Of a stretch of DNA of 64,000 nucleotides, positions 34,585 to 46,023 are shown piece after piece. Each line of letters starts with the position of its first letter. The stretch's first letter is position 1. The stretch lies in assembly GCA_020081605.1 (NCBI GenBank), contig JAHREC010000045.1, positions 2,666,001 to 2,730,000 on the forward strand, read 5' to 3'. Below the pieces are notes generated by a model that had not been told where the DNA came from, ran no database searches, and was given only the letters and a program-made list of their open reading frames with translations. A program made the position numbers and the translations under genes. This DNA is from Albifimbria verrucaria. Taxonomy: Eukaryota > Ascomycota > Sordariomycetes > Hypocreales > Stachybotryaceae.

Positions 34585-37475
34585 TTTGGAAAAAGCAAAA
34601 TGAAGAGAAACGACGTTGTGTTTCTCAAAGCGTTGGCACCGGGAGGATCGCCTTTTTGATCTACAAGAGACGTAGCACAGTCCAGGCACCAATCTCAACT
34701 CCCTTCGCCTGGGCCCCTGGGCAGAGGGCCCTCGCATGTTTAAGACAGTGTGCCTTGTTCCTGATCTCAACCCGGCTCCATTGCCAGACCACAAAAAGCA
34801 TGATCCCGCACCGTCGCCGCCGAATCAACGGTCTCTGTGCGACTCTTCGCCTCGGGTACGGCCGATCGACATTTGAGTTTCCACCACGCATGACGCCAGG
34901 GACCGCATTTTCCTGCTCCATCTCACAGCCTAGCCCGTAACCAGCTCGGACGGTTGGCCGCACATCGTTGTGAATAAACTAAGACATGTCTCTGATGGAG
35001 CAAGGTGAATTCCAAATGCCACGGATCGTCATCAGCTCGTCGTCAAGGGGCAAATCCGGCAAGTGAGTACGGATCTGTGCTTCACAACGAGGGGTTCATT
35101 GCGGCAGACAGGGCAATGGGAAGCATTGGAGTAATTTCGTTTGGTGCTACATGCGCCCTTGCATGCGTTAAGGTTGGGATCGTTTGTTAAGAGACGGTAA
35201 GTCATGCACTGTGATGCGTTGACGGGAGTGTGGCATAGACGCGCTACTCCACAAACACCAGGCACCTCGCCACTTGACAGCTCGTTCGTCTGGGGAACAC
35301 AGATCTCACTGGCCAAGCAGATATGGTTGGCTAAGCGCCGAGTCATAATATGGTTTGGGAATGGCCATTACTCGAAACGCAGGCAAGCAGGCTGGACAAA
35401 CGGACGGCTGTGCATAACCGACGGAAGAGCTTTCGTCAGCGGGTCTCGCGCTACCAAACTGTTTCTCAATGACCCGTTCAATTGCGATGAGAAAAGTGGC
35501 TCTTTCAGAGCCTTTCACAGTTCGTGAAGCCAAACGAACATCTTTGCTCATTGGTTTTTGCTCCGGACCCCGAGCCTACGGGATCGCCCATTCAGCTCGG
35601 GCCTGATCGACGTTTTATTTCCCATGCTCCAGCACAGAGCAATTGATCAAGCCCATCTCAACAAGACGCATCGCCAATTTCGATAGTCTGACATCACACG
35701 ACCGACCGGACCCAAGAACCAGTGGGCCACTAACTAGGCTCGTCCACCGACTGACTGGGTCTGCATGCCGGATCCACGGTCAGCTCTTGGCGAGTAAGGG
35801 AAAAAACAATAACACGCGTGGTCTCAGGCAGGTAAACATTGCTTTGCGTAGCGAACGCAGACCGGCCGGGCCGATCAGTAGCAGATTATCTTGACTCGGG
35901 CGCCGTGAAGGTGGGAAGCCTAACAATTGGACTCCCATTGGACGTAATAGCAAGCTGGTCAATTGGCCAGCACAGTGCTGTAGACAAAACCAGCTGTTTT
36001 CTAGAAGATTGGAAGACCCCTGTTTATATGCAGCATCTTGGCGATCTTTCCTGCTCGGGGACTTGTCAGCTCTTCTAGAAGCTTTGGTTACTCTGCTCGG
36101 AATGCAGATTCACAAACAGTCCCAGAGGAACCAGCCCTAACCCAGGTGTTGTGAGTGCAGCCATGCCGACACGACCTGGTATTTTGCCGAGTCATTCCAA
36201 GGCCATAACTAATGTCCCTACGCTAAAACCCCTCGTCCCAATCTCTACAACAAGCTACGGAGCATCGTTAGTCCTCCCTAGGGCAGTTTATATAACGGCC
36301 GCTCCTGCAACGCTCCAGCTGCTCCTCATCAAGAGACCCTTTGCAGCACCGGACCCTGGACTACGGCGCGCTTCTTCTCGTCCGTCAACCTGGCCTGCTG
36401 CATGTCGTGGGCGGGCTCTGCAACGAGGTGTGGGGAGCAGCGCAGCTAGTGGTATTGGCGCGTTGTTGTGAGCGATGGCCTTCGGCTTTCGGCTGAGCTG
36501 AACCGACGATGGGGATTTCTATTTGGTAAAAGGGTCTTCGGAGCGTTTCCCAGGTGGATGACAGATCATGATGAGTGGATTTCGTAAGGTTGAGCTTATT
36601 GAATCGCTTGGCAGTGTGGCCTGCGGCTCTGCAACATGGAAGGTGATGGGCACATCTTGTCAAGATGACGATCAAGTAGAGATCCCGTCTACCTGATTCA
36701 AACCCCCATCCTACCATTGGGACTACCTACAGCAAGTCCATAATCGAGAGCCAGAAGGGCTTATGGTCCACTCTACCATCGACCCTCGAGGGAGGATATG
36801 GACCACCAATTTCACGATCCCTTCACACCACCCATCTGCGCTCAGTCTCACCCACGCCCCGGAACATTTTGAGCAGACCCGGTCAGCATTCCTCCAAATT
36901 ACACATCCCCTGCCCAGCCAATGCCATCCCACCGCGCCATATTCAATAGTAGGGGCTCGGCCGAGTGAGCTTGCACTGCAGCCAGTAATTCCTCATCAGC
37001 CCGGCCGCGCTAGCGCCCCGTCTATCTCGTGCGGAAAGGGCATCGTCGCCGAAGCAAATTAGACCCTGGCGCCGGCCCGCTCCACCGGGTCGCCGTACTA
37101 TTCTCGTTGCTCACGAGTTCCTCTCCGCATGGCACGTTGCTTGGGAGGGGTTGTGGGAGGGGCTTGTGGAGAACATGGTTCCTACAAGGCCTGGCTTCTC
37201 GCTCTTATATGCAGGGCGCGTCGCCGGTGGTGAGCAGGAGCTGTTTCGCTCCTGGTGGAGGTTCGTGTGCTAGGATCGGGCTCGGCTCTGAGTGTGTGAA
37301 TGGAATCATCGGTCGACTTGGTCAACATCATCATATTCGATACTCGTGTGCTCGGAAATTCAAGGAGTTAATCTTCCTTCCGGAGAGACACCTCGTCTCC
37401 GTTCCTTGCAGCACCGTCTCTTGCTCGTCCATCACCAAGCTATATATCCAGCCTTGAACGTCCCCCTCCGAGACC
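34585..37475. other. Long intergenic region, no gene recognised
   Basis: About 2.9 kb between divergent genes. The open frames are short and shadow-like. No repeat family or RNA gene recognised. Confidence 0.45.
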
Positions 37476-38484
37476 ATGGCAGAGACTCTCAACCGCCAGC
37501 CCAACGCTGGTCCTTCGAACAAGGCACAGTCCAAATACCGCCTTACTCCGAACATATACGTGAACAACCCGTCCTCGAAAGACATGACCATCTCCCTCGT
37601 CCTGGCCACCCCCGCGATGCCCTCCTCAGACCTCCCCTCCGCCACCCCAAGCCGCCATGCTGCAAGGAACAGCTCAAGCCTTCTTTCAGGCAGCGCTTCT
37701 GGGCGCTCGCCGGGGCGAACCACTTTGGGCCTGGTGGTGCCGCACCCGGGGAGCAAGCAGCCGAGAACGAAGTGAAGAGGATGATCTACGTGCCCAGGCA
37801 CGCGGCGAGCGACTTCTCAGCCATGTCACCCGGCCCGCTACGCACATCACTCTCATCACAGAACCCAAAGTCCCGATCAGGATCGTCACGGTCGTCGCTC
37901 CGAACAACGTCAAGTTGCACAACACCTGCAACGGTAGGGAGCGACAGACAGCGACGACTAAGTAGTTCCAGCGAGCCTGCAAATGCAAAGGAGTGTCAGA
38001 GCTCGCAGCCCAAACCATCTACACGAACAGAAAGCTTAAGGTCGCCCCATAAGCACACACTTAAGCGCTCCATGTCCAACATCTCAGCCCCTTTGCCTTT
38101 CACCCACAGCACGTCCCACGACCCGCTACCTACCACGCCAAAGGACTTTGCCCTCTTCGCTGCCCAGGCTCGCTCCAAGGAGCGCTCCGCCCAGTCTGCC
38201 GAGGCCGCCGCCGCCTGGTCCACGCTGGTACAGTTGCAGAACGCCCAGCGCCGCTCCTCGACACCCTCACGTCGGAGCGCAGGACGCGGCCTCTCTCAGT
38301 GGCATACAGCGACGGGAGCGTCTCCGCGCGACACAGCATGGCGCCGGGACGAACCACGATAGTGCGCCGGATACAAATCCAGCACGCGCAGCAAACAGCG
38401 CAGGCACAGAGGGTCTGGGCCATCGCATTGCAGCGTACATTCGGCCACCGCAGCGCTAACATAGACGCACAACTGCCAAAGTAG
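37476..38484 (+). CDS. Ser-rich hypothetical protein
   Basis: I do not recognise the family. From MAETLNRQPNAGPSNKAQ the protein reads about 336 residues without an intron, provided one base is restored near 37752 (GGGG run) and one near 38288. It starts with a structured-looking stretch (YRLTPNIYVNNPSSKDMTISLVLATP), continues through a Ser/Arg-rich disordered region with many possible phosphorylation sites (RSGSSRSSLRTTSS), an Ala-rich helix (KERSAQSAEAAAAWSTLVQL), and ends in a basic segment (GRTTIVRRIQIQHAQQTAQAQ). There is no signal peptide or membrane span. Codon use looks normal. A regulatory or scaffold role is possible, but nothing in the sequence proves it. Confidence 0.6.
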
Positions 38485-39336
38485 GAGTGGTGAAGACTTG
38501 AACAAAGTTCTGGTACATAGAAAGCAGACCTTGCAAAGGTCAAGTAACATTGCATTATGATTGCATAGAGAGGCGTTCCTTAAAGGTGCCCTCATCGAGT
38601 CAGGAGCCTGATATCCGGACAATAGAACAGGGTTTCGTTTGTACGTGCCAGTAAAACTGGATGGCACAGTTTTAGATATATACCATAGAGCTAATATGTC
38701 GAATGTCCTGCCAACACAGCCATCTTTCCGACTAGCATAATGGGCTTTTCAACTCAGCCATTCTCGCATGTTAGACAGGTAATCACACCTAAACATGATA
38801 GTAATCTCCCGAGACAGCCAAGCATGGCATCCACACAAGTCCCTGACAACCATGTTCACCTTCACTCCCCACACAGATTAAGCACGTACGCCGTATAGGA
38901 GCAACTTAGTGCCTTGAACCTCGTGCCTATATGATTCGAAACAAATCCGCGCGCCCCGTACATCAGAGCTGCTAGCAGGTATCTCAACGCGCACGCATGC
39001 AAATTCTCCAACCCAAACAATGCCTTAAAGACAAAATCCGGCCACGTCCATGGCCCGAGTTGGTTGGGCCAGAAAGCAGTAGCCAAGCCTTTCGTCCTCC
39101 CGTTGAAACCAAATTCGCCAAATTATGCATATGCAGATGATTCTTTCCTTCTCCTTTAACCGCCAGCATTCGAGCAAATACTCCAGCTGCCGTCATGGTC
39201 GAAAACTGCGAGCTTTGCCAAACTTTTGTTTCATACATGCTCCTTCATTCAGTATTTCAGCTCAACAGTAAGCCTTTGTCATGGATAGTCAAACATTTCG
39301 CGACAGTCTCATCGGTTCCTGCGATAAATCTTCACC
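38485..39336. other. Convergent intergenic region
   Basis: Between two convergent genes. Nothing recognised beyond 3' flanking sequence. Confidence 0.45.
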
Positions 39337-40843
39337 TCAGACCTCCATGCTAGTCATTGTTCCAGCTCTTCTCCGTGGCAGCTGGATTTCCTCGTCGTCA
39401 GAGCTGTCGTCTGCCTCTGCGCCTGCCTGGTCCAGCATCCTCTCAATGTCTTCATCTCGCAACGTCTTTCTAACCGTGCCATTGCCCAATGCAAGGCCGG
39501 TAGGCAATGATAATGCGCCCCGCAGGTGGCTGGTTGCGCCCACTGTCCGGCGCCGTTGTATTGCCCTGTGGGGTGAAAGATAGGCCTGCTGCGGCGAGTC
39601 CACGTCCATTGGCGAACCAGGCCCGTTTAGTACCCCGGAGACCTCTCCAAGCCAATCTTCTTTTGCGGGGGCTGCCGTTGAGAGGGCAATGCTTTCCTAG
39701 GACCACTAGGTAGTGCATGCCTGTTGCCCGTCTTGGAGGGCACGCTGGCCTGGGATGAACCAGGCGACCCGGAGGGCGAGAAGGCGTGTTTCAAGTTGGT
39801 TGAATTTCCAGGTGTGCTCATGAAGAGCAGGGTTTCTATGGCGTCCTGTTCCCTCTCGTCCTTCTGGGGTGAAAAGAGGATAGGGTCAACAGGTTGGGAC
39901 CTTGATTGGTATGTGCTGATGCGATGTGGCTGCACTGGCGTGTGTGGCGATGCCGACGCGGAGTGCGAGTGGGAGAGAAGGGTAGGGGTATATCGAGGGT
40001 TAGAATTGCGGCGAGGGTTGGAGCGCGGAGCACCCATAGAGGTGGAGGGTTGGATAGGCGCAGGCGGAGCGAGGGCCGGCTTGGCGGTTAAGCGATTTGG
40101 GGAGAGTTGGATTTGGGACGTGGTGAGCGGACATTGTTGGCGAAGTGAACGGACTGGGAGCTGGTCGGGAGCAGAGGGCTGGCAGACGAGCCGTGCCTGC
40201 GGTGGATGGTGGAGGGGTCGAGGAAGGAGATGCGGCGCGTGACGCAAGGGATTCGACTTCGTCGAGGGAGTGGGACTGCCAGCCGTTGTTGACCTTAACC
40301 ATGGCGTAGGACAAGCGCGTCTTGAGCTCGGCGGACAACTAAGGAAAGGGTCAATGCTTGTGGTTTCTCGGGACACGGCGGGCGTCATACCTCTCCTATC
40401 CTGCTGCCCGTGGTGGAAGCGACGCTAACGGCGCTCGTGGTCCTCGAATGGGCCTTGATAGGGCTTGTGCTCCCCAGCCGCGACTTGACCTGGCCGTCGG
40501 CGGTCCGTTTCTGGGCGCCGACGACGGCGTCAGTGGCCAGCTTGTGCTGTGCGGCAGCGAGGGCGGACAGCTGGTGCAATTGATTGTCGCGGTTGGAGTC
40601 ATCGTTGGCGCTCAGCGGCGCGCCTCCGTTGCTGACCTCGCTGGCGGTTGGGGTGAAGACATCGGAAGAGGAGCTGGTCATGGTCGATTCTTGCGAATAG
40701 TCGGGCTCCTGTCGGGACACCGGGACGGGTTGGCGGACGTCGAGGGTGCCGGCGGCCGTTGATTGCCGCGGTTGGGTTTGTGATGATGCGTGTTGTTGTT
40801 GTCGCGATGCCAGGCCATGGAGCAGTGAGCCGGGTTCCGCCAT
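39337..40843 (-). CDS. Whi5/Nrm1-like G1/S transcription repressor
   Basis: About 485 residues, mostly disordered, with one compact motif: LSAELKTRLSYAMVKVNNGW followed by QSHSLDEVE. This matches the Whi5/Nrm1 (GTB) helix that docks on SBF/MBF G1/S transcription complexes. A second short block, DAIETLLFMSTPGNS, and an acidic C-terminus (LRDEDIERMLDQAGAEADDSS) also fit fungal members. Many SP/TP sites suit control by cyclin-dependent kinase. One intron, 40339-40390, falls just before the motif. Three single-base losses (near 40200, near 40080, and the CCCC run 39633-39636) interrupt exon 2; restoring them gives 486 codons. The start at 40843 is the first Met with a continuous frame. It should act in the nucleus as a repressor of cell-cycle entry or G1/S exit. 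Confidence 0.72.
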
Positions 40844-42795
40844 GGGGACCTCGTGGTGGCTAGATGATCACGGGCAACAGGCGAAGCAGTCGACATGGTC
40901 GGCGTATGGTTAGAAGAAGGAAATCTTGAAGTCGAGCCCAGGCGCAGCGGCTGCGCGTCCAGGGTGTCGCGAGAATCGGTGGATGGAGGCGCGACCCCGC
41001 CGAGCCGGACAGGGTCCATTTGGCGAACCCAGCGAGGGTGGGGAGACGGACTAAACGTCGGGCTTGAAATGGAAACAAACCAGACCAAAAGTTGGAAACG
41101 GAATGGCGATGGGCCACCGGCAAAGGGAGACGCGCAGAATTGCCAGGCGCGACGGTGATGCCGGCTCAGGCAGAGGGCGACGAGGATGGACAGAGTCGAG
41201 TCAACGCCGGTCCAGTCACAAGCCGTGCGGGCATGGAGGAGGAGGAGGAGGGAGGAGGATGTGGATCTGATCTGATCTGCTGCGCGACGAGGCAGAACAG
41301 CAGCGACTCGCCCTCAGCCCATCAGATAGAAAAGAGAGAGGGTGGCAGTTGGTGGGCAAAGAAAGGACAGGAAATGTGCTATGAAGAAGGAGAAAGAAAA
41401 AAATAATGGTTGGTGATGGTGGTTTGGCTTCTGACTGACGTCTGACGATGTGGTGAGGAACGGTCGCACCTGCCTCGTTACCTTATTACGCGGTCTAGTC
41501 GCGACGACGGATGCGGGAGGTGCAGCCCACCATCCACCTGGCCATCCATCCATCGCCCCTGCCCACGTTGACAACAGGCTCCAGGGCACGAGACATGCAG
41601 ACAGAACTGCCACCCAAGCACAGTACTGAAAAGGCACCTGGCCACCAAGTATACTGTCGGTCAGTAGCGCCCCATTTAGGCTTTTCTTGCTGCGGGTCAA
41701 AAGAGGCATATACATGCCATCATGTACCACCAAAGTATCGGTTCGTCAACCAAGGTGGCAGATCAATCCACCCCCAGTCACTTATGAATCGCGTGATTGT
41801 CCAGCGTTGGACCAAAAATCTACAGAATCTTTTCTGGTGTCGTCCTTGCGTTATTGCACATGCGGATAGTATGGGCGTCTCCAACAAAATTGGCCAAGCG
41901 TGTTTACAAGCCCCTGGCAGCTGCTCTATCCTTTACATAAATCTACACCTCCCTTGCAGACGGAATCATCCCAGCATTGTCGGTTCCAACCTTGCACGGC
42001 TGGCTTTACTTAAAAAACCGATCGACCGATGATATGTACAGATGGAAAATCGTCGTGGCTGTACAGCAAAGCAAAGCCCAACGCTCGCTCTGCAGGTAAC
42101 CAGCGCCCCCAGCCCAGCCCAAGCAAGTACTCGCGCCAATCAATTGACTCGCGAGGCCTGTTGGATCCAAGGTTTAGGTTATCGAAAGCTCTGGTAAACA
42201 AACAAAAGAAATTTACCCACCTATAATCCTGCAATCCAGCGGGAAAAGTTTGTTTCTTGCACCACTCGGCCTAGCCAGCCAGAGCCTCTCCATGTCCAGG
42301 TTTCCCTCGGCTCGGTTCGCTGCAACGCCGCGTCTGCTTGACACGAAGTCACGTGAGGACCATCTCGCGACAAGAACCCTGGTCCTTGTCCTTGTCCATG
42401 CCCCTTGTCCTTGTCCATCAACGCACGCTACGCTATGCTACGCTACGCTCCAGTAAACTCCACCTCCACATACCTCGGGGCCTACGAAGGTAGCATCAAG
42501 GCGTCAACCGGTGAAACTCACCTTGCTCGACCATTCAATCAATATCGGCGAATGATAGTGTCCCAAGGTAGGCGAACGGCCGCGTCACTTTACCAACTTG
42601 ACCTTACTTCATTGAGGAATGTAAACTCCAGATGGACTCTGACGCTAGCAACTCCCACAACCTGCAGAATGAGAAAGGTACTTAACAACTCATGTATTAC
42701 TTTTAATTTATACATTACCAACAATATCCCAAATCAAAGCATCCTAGCGCTTTGTATTCTCAACTATGCCTGAAGCACCGAAATGGTACCGCGTC
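40844..42795. other. Intergenic region with short tandem repeats
   Basis: About 1.95 kb. It includes an (AGG)n-like stretch near 41235-41262 upstream of the Whi5-like gene and a minisatellite at 42384-42450. No gene recognised. Confidence 0.45.
42384..42450. repeat. Short minisatellite: CTTGTC/CCATG units then TACGC units
   Basis: The word CTTGTCCTTGTCCAT occurs twice within 35 bp and is followed at once by an array of CTACG-type pentamers (42421-42450) with one variant. It looks like slippage. Confidence 0.6.
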
Positions 42796-43156
42796 TTAGA
42801 ATACATTATGGCAAAGGGTTGCCAGTCCTGCAGGAGGAATAATACAGCATCTCGCAATTTTGTTTATTTCTTTGCAGCTGGCCTTCAAATCTTCCTGCCA
42901 TTCGCCGAGGAAGCTATTGAGAGTTATGTTAGTCAAGCTGCAGTTCGATTGACTGGAGGTCATGTAGAAATATTCTTCCCGTAGGGAAAAACTGAAATTA
43001 CTTACGTATCTCGGCATCGATACAAGTAGCATCATCCACAACGTCCGCTTTGCAGCATTGTGGCTCCAAATAACTCCCGTTATCACAGACTTCAGTAGCT
43101 ACAGCGACGCTGGACATGCTGGCGACAATGGCCATTATACCGGTAAAGGTCTTCAT
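42796..43156 (-). CDS. Class II hydrophobin
   Basis: An 89-residue secreted amphipathic coat protein. A signal peptide (MKTFTGIMAIVASMSSVAVA) precedes eight cysteines in the hydrophobin order C-x9-CC-x9-C-x18-C-x8-CC-x10-C. Class II members typically have 11 and 16 in the third and fourth intervals, so two residues appear shifted from one loop to the other while the sum stays 27. The last cysteine is followed by only four residues. It should self-assemble at air-water interfaces and coat hyphae or spores. Intron 42914-43005. One base is restored near 42900 in exon 2 (NGREDLKASC), after which the exons give exactly 90 codons. A TATATA-type box lies about 110 bp upstream. Confidence 0.82.
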
Positions 43157-44206
43157 GTGGGATGTTCGGGCTGAGCTGGGAGGCCTGAACTGCTGGGCAA
43201 AGTATGGCAAGGTATTGTGATACTTAAAGTGATGGAAGTTATTGCCGGGTTGGAAATCAAGGTGCTATATACCTATACCGTGCTCCATGTTCTATGCATC
43301 TTTTAGAACACATGCACTTCTAACGTACCCTGCTAGATTTGATGTCGTGTTCATAGAGCCTCTAATGAGTTGTCTCATTGCCTCTATACTACGTCTTGGA
43401 GAATCAACGACTAAATAGCCCATTGATTTGCTAGAGCCCGGATCTTACTAATATCACCGCCATAAACAGTTGAGGCTAGATGTTTTTCTCAATCGGGCTG
43501 GTTTGATTATATTGATAATGACAATCTTACTAAAGCCTGGATACGGTCAGACAGTCACACGAACGAAACAAATAAAGTCCTAACATTCTTAATAGAGTAT
43601 CAATTAATCCGGTTATACATGACGGACGAAGCAGCAGGCAAGGAATCATACTAGCGAAAAAGGTTCAGAAAGATATCTGCTTGGCGTCTCTCAAGACAGA
43701 GCAAAATATTATCGCCATATCCTTAGGTGCCGGCAGAGCAAAAATAAAACATAAGCAAAATAAGAAAAGACGCAACTCGCTGTCCTTTCCCGTCCGGGCT
43801 CACTCTTTATGTAAAATTATGGATATTGCTGCTTCTTTCAATTTTCTCAAATAGAGCGTCATACTAACTAATGAGGCAGTTAGACAGATAGTTAAACACG
43901 TGTATACGTCTCAATAATCTTGCTCAATGAACAAGAATAATCTAATAACTCACATCATATAGTATTTTGCTTCACGTGCTGCCCCGTCGCTGAATAACTG
44001 CTTTGCTTCTTCTCGTAACCTAATCCGATGTCGGGTGGCTCCGCCATCTGAGGGAACCTCCGCTCCACCTTTCCCCAGGTCTTGGACTCTTAGTTCATTT
44101 GGGTAATCGCTGCATTATCCTACGATCATCATTTACACCGACTGCTTCAACGTCCATTGTGTTTTTCCAAGTCTTGCTGGAATCTGGCTTCTCCACTGGG
44201 AACACG
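43157..44206. other. AT-rich divergent intergenic region
   Basis: Promoter region shared by the hydrophobin and SDR genes. It is AT-rich between about 43480 and 43960, with simple A-rich stretches. No gene or terminal repeats seen. Confidence 0.5.
43263..43271 (-). promoter_or_regulatory. TATA box of the hydrophobin gene
   Basis: On the minus strand GTATATAGC lies about 110 bp upstream of the hydrophobin start, a normal distance for strongly expressed fungal genes. Confidence 0.45.
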
Positions 44207-45357
44207 ATGACCACACATCAGCTCCGTGAAGTAGACAACCGTCTAGAGGGGCGCCTAGCCCTTGTGACTGGAGCCAGGTGCGTACCATCATTTGACATAG
44301 TTACGTATATGTAATTCCTCAGTTGATTCTAAATGCCTAGCGGGGTATTGGCTCAGCGATTTCTCGAGCTTTGGCGGCTGAAGGGTGCGATGTGGCTCTG
44401 CATTGCAACTCAAGCTTGGTGAGCAGGCCCCAACCGGCCAATCCACCAAACATCTGACGGGGTGCAGCACAAAGTGGAGGCTCTCTCGAAAGAACTGCAG
44501 TCCATCTATCCCAATCGCATATTCCCGTGCGTCTCTGCCGACCTCAGCTCTCGTGACCAGACTCGCAATCTCCACGACCAAGTCTTACAGCAACCCACAG
44601 TAGCTTCCACATACAAAGCCATCTCCATCCTCATCGCCAATGCCGGGCTGGGCAGACGAATCAGAGACATCAAAGACATTGGCGAAGATGACTGGGACGA
44701 GGTGATGGAGGTCAATGCTCGGAGCCAGTTTGTCGTTACCAAAAGCTGCCTACTTGGTATGAGAGCGCAATCCTGGGGTCGTGTCATTCTTATTGGTAGC
44801 ATTGCCAGCAAAGGCGGTGGCATAAACGGTTGTCATTACGCAGCCACCAAGGGTGCTCTCAGGTCTGTCAATATGCCTCCAAGTCCTCGTCTGTACATCA
44901 ATATTGATGGCTCACAGCTCCATGGGTCTGAATCTGTCAACAATATTGGCTGGAGAAGGGGTAACAGTCAACACAGTAGGTTATAATCTGTCCCCATCTC
45001 ATATCAACTCTCATATTGCTAGATTCTGCCTGCTATGATAGGTTCTACGGATATGATCCCGACCCCAAAGGCCAGGTATGTGCTACTGTCGCCCTGTCCT
45101 CAAATGCTAATATATTAGTGAAGGACTTGGACAAGTAACACGGACCTCGAGGCACTGAAGGAGACGGATCCTGGGCTTGCAATTGCTGCCAGTATTCCGG
45201 TACACCGTCTAGGACAGCCTCAGGAGGTTGCCAATGTTGCTGTAATGTAAGTGTAGCCACCTCTTCATGATGCTCCGGTATTGATGAGATGCACAGGTTT
45301 GCCAAAACAGGTTACATAACGGGTCAGGAGATTGTAGTATCTGGCGGACTTAAGTAG
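44207..45357 (+). CDS. Short-chain dehydrogenase (3-oxoacyl-ACP-reductase-like)
   Basis: SDR of 279 residues split by six introns. Exons: 44207-44277, 44341-44418, 44468-44862, 44918-44975, 45023-45075, 45124-45246 and 45297-45357. The cofactor motif VTGASRGIG spans the first splice site, NAGLGRRI gives the NAG element, and Ser (LIGSIASKG), Tyr and Lys (HYAATKGAL) form the active site. The end, GYITGQEIVVSGGLK, is typical of FabG-like oxoacyl reductases. The cofactor is probably NADP, given the Arg after the first Gly motif. One base is missing at 44341-44344 (CGGGG) directly after the first intron. With it, the exons give 280 codons. The physiological substrate is unknown, and there is no clear cluster partner nearby. 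Confidence 0.8.
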
Positions 45358-45930
45358 TAGTACATAGTTACGATTGTGAAAAGGACAAAGTCGCTCAACC
45401 ACCATCCAAACGCGGATTATGGTTAAACACAGCAACAGCCCTCAAGGGTCTCTTGAGCATACATGATTCTCCTTCTACTACCTTATATTTTTCACGCTAT
45501 TCTATGTGATTAAATCTTTCTGCCTTCAAACTCCATATCTGTGATCAAAGGAGCTATCACCAGTACTCGCTCCTTCATCGCCAGCTTCTTTGAGATATCC
45601 ACATTAGCATCATCGTCACAACAAAATATTTCTTTACAAGACTGCCCACTACGCGTGCCGATTGTAATTCTCAATCGAATCAATCAATCATTGTTTTAAG
45701 ATCGATTGTAGCAGACTAGGGAAGAAGACACATTGTTGGCTGGCCCATTATTACTGGTGAAGGCGCACAAGGGTGCGGAATCGGCCGAGTGATAAGGAGC
45801 ATTCATCAGTACAGACCGTTCGTTCAAAAGAAAAATTTGGCGAGCTTTGATGAATGAGATCAATAAAAATGGAATCCATGCATTGAAGTGAACGGATGCA
45901 TGACAATTTGCATGGAAGCGCAAAATCAAA
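45358..45930. other. Intergenic region between SDR and tRNA
   Basis: AT-rich 3' flank. No gene recognised. Confidence 0.45.
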
Positions 45931-46023
45931 TGCCCCGGCCAGGTTCGAACTGGCGATCATGGCATAATCTCCAATCGTATTGAAGGCATAAGTACCAGGC
46001 GTTAACCACTCCGCCACAGGGGC
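45931..46023 (-). tRNA. tRNA-Ile (anticodon UAU) with a 21-nt intron
   Basis: Read on the minus strand: acceptor GCCCCTG, T8-G9, D arm with a 3-bp stem (GCG/CGC) and GAGTGGTTAA loop, anticodon stem TGGTA/TGCCA, loop CTTATG plus A, variable loop TGATC, T arm GCCAG-TTCGAAC-CTGGC, and discriminator A. The anticodon TAT lies at 45988-45990. A 21-nt intron, 45966-45986, sits one base 3' of the anticodon, as in eukaryotic tRNA introns. The 3' acceptor strand is one base short (CGGGGC): with five G instead of four it pairs fully with GCCCCTG. No CCA is encoded, as usual. The A and B boxes are intact. Confidence 0.88.

Noticed and set aside
36670..36720. tRNA-like sequence
   Set aside because: A GGTTTGAATC-like B-box word is present on the minus strand, but no matching T stem, anticodon stem or acceptor stem can be drawn.
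43912..43930. Copper element upstream of the hydrophobin gene
   Set aside because: A single CTTGCTCA copy occurs here in AT-rich sequence, far from either start codon. One copy is likely chance.
43480..43960. RIP-degraded transposon
   Set aside because: The stretch is AT-rich, but I see no terminal repeats, coding relics or clear excess of TpA that would support it.
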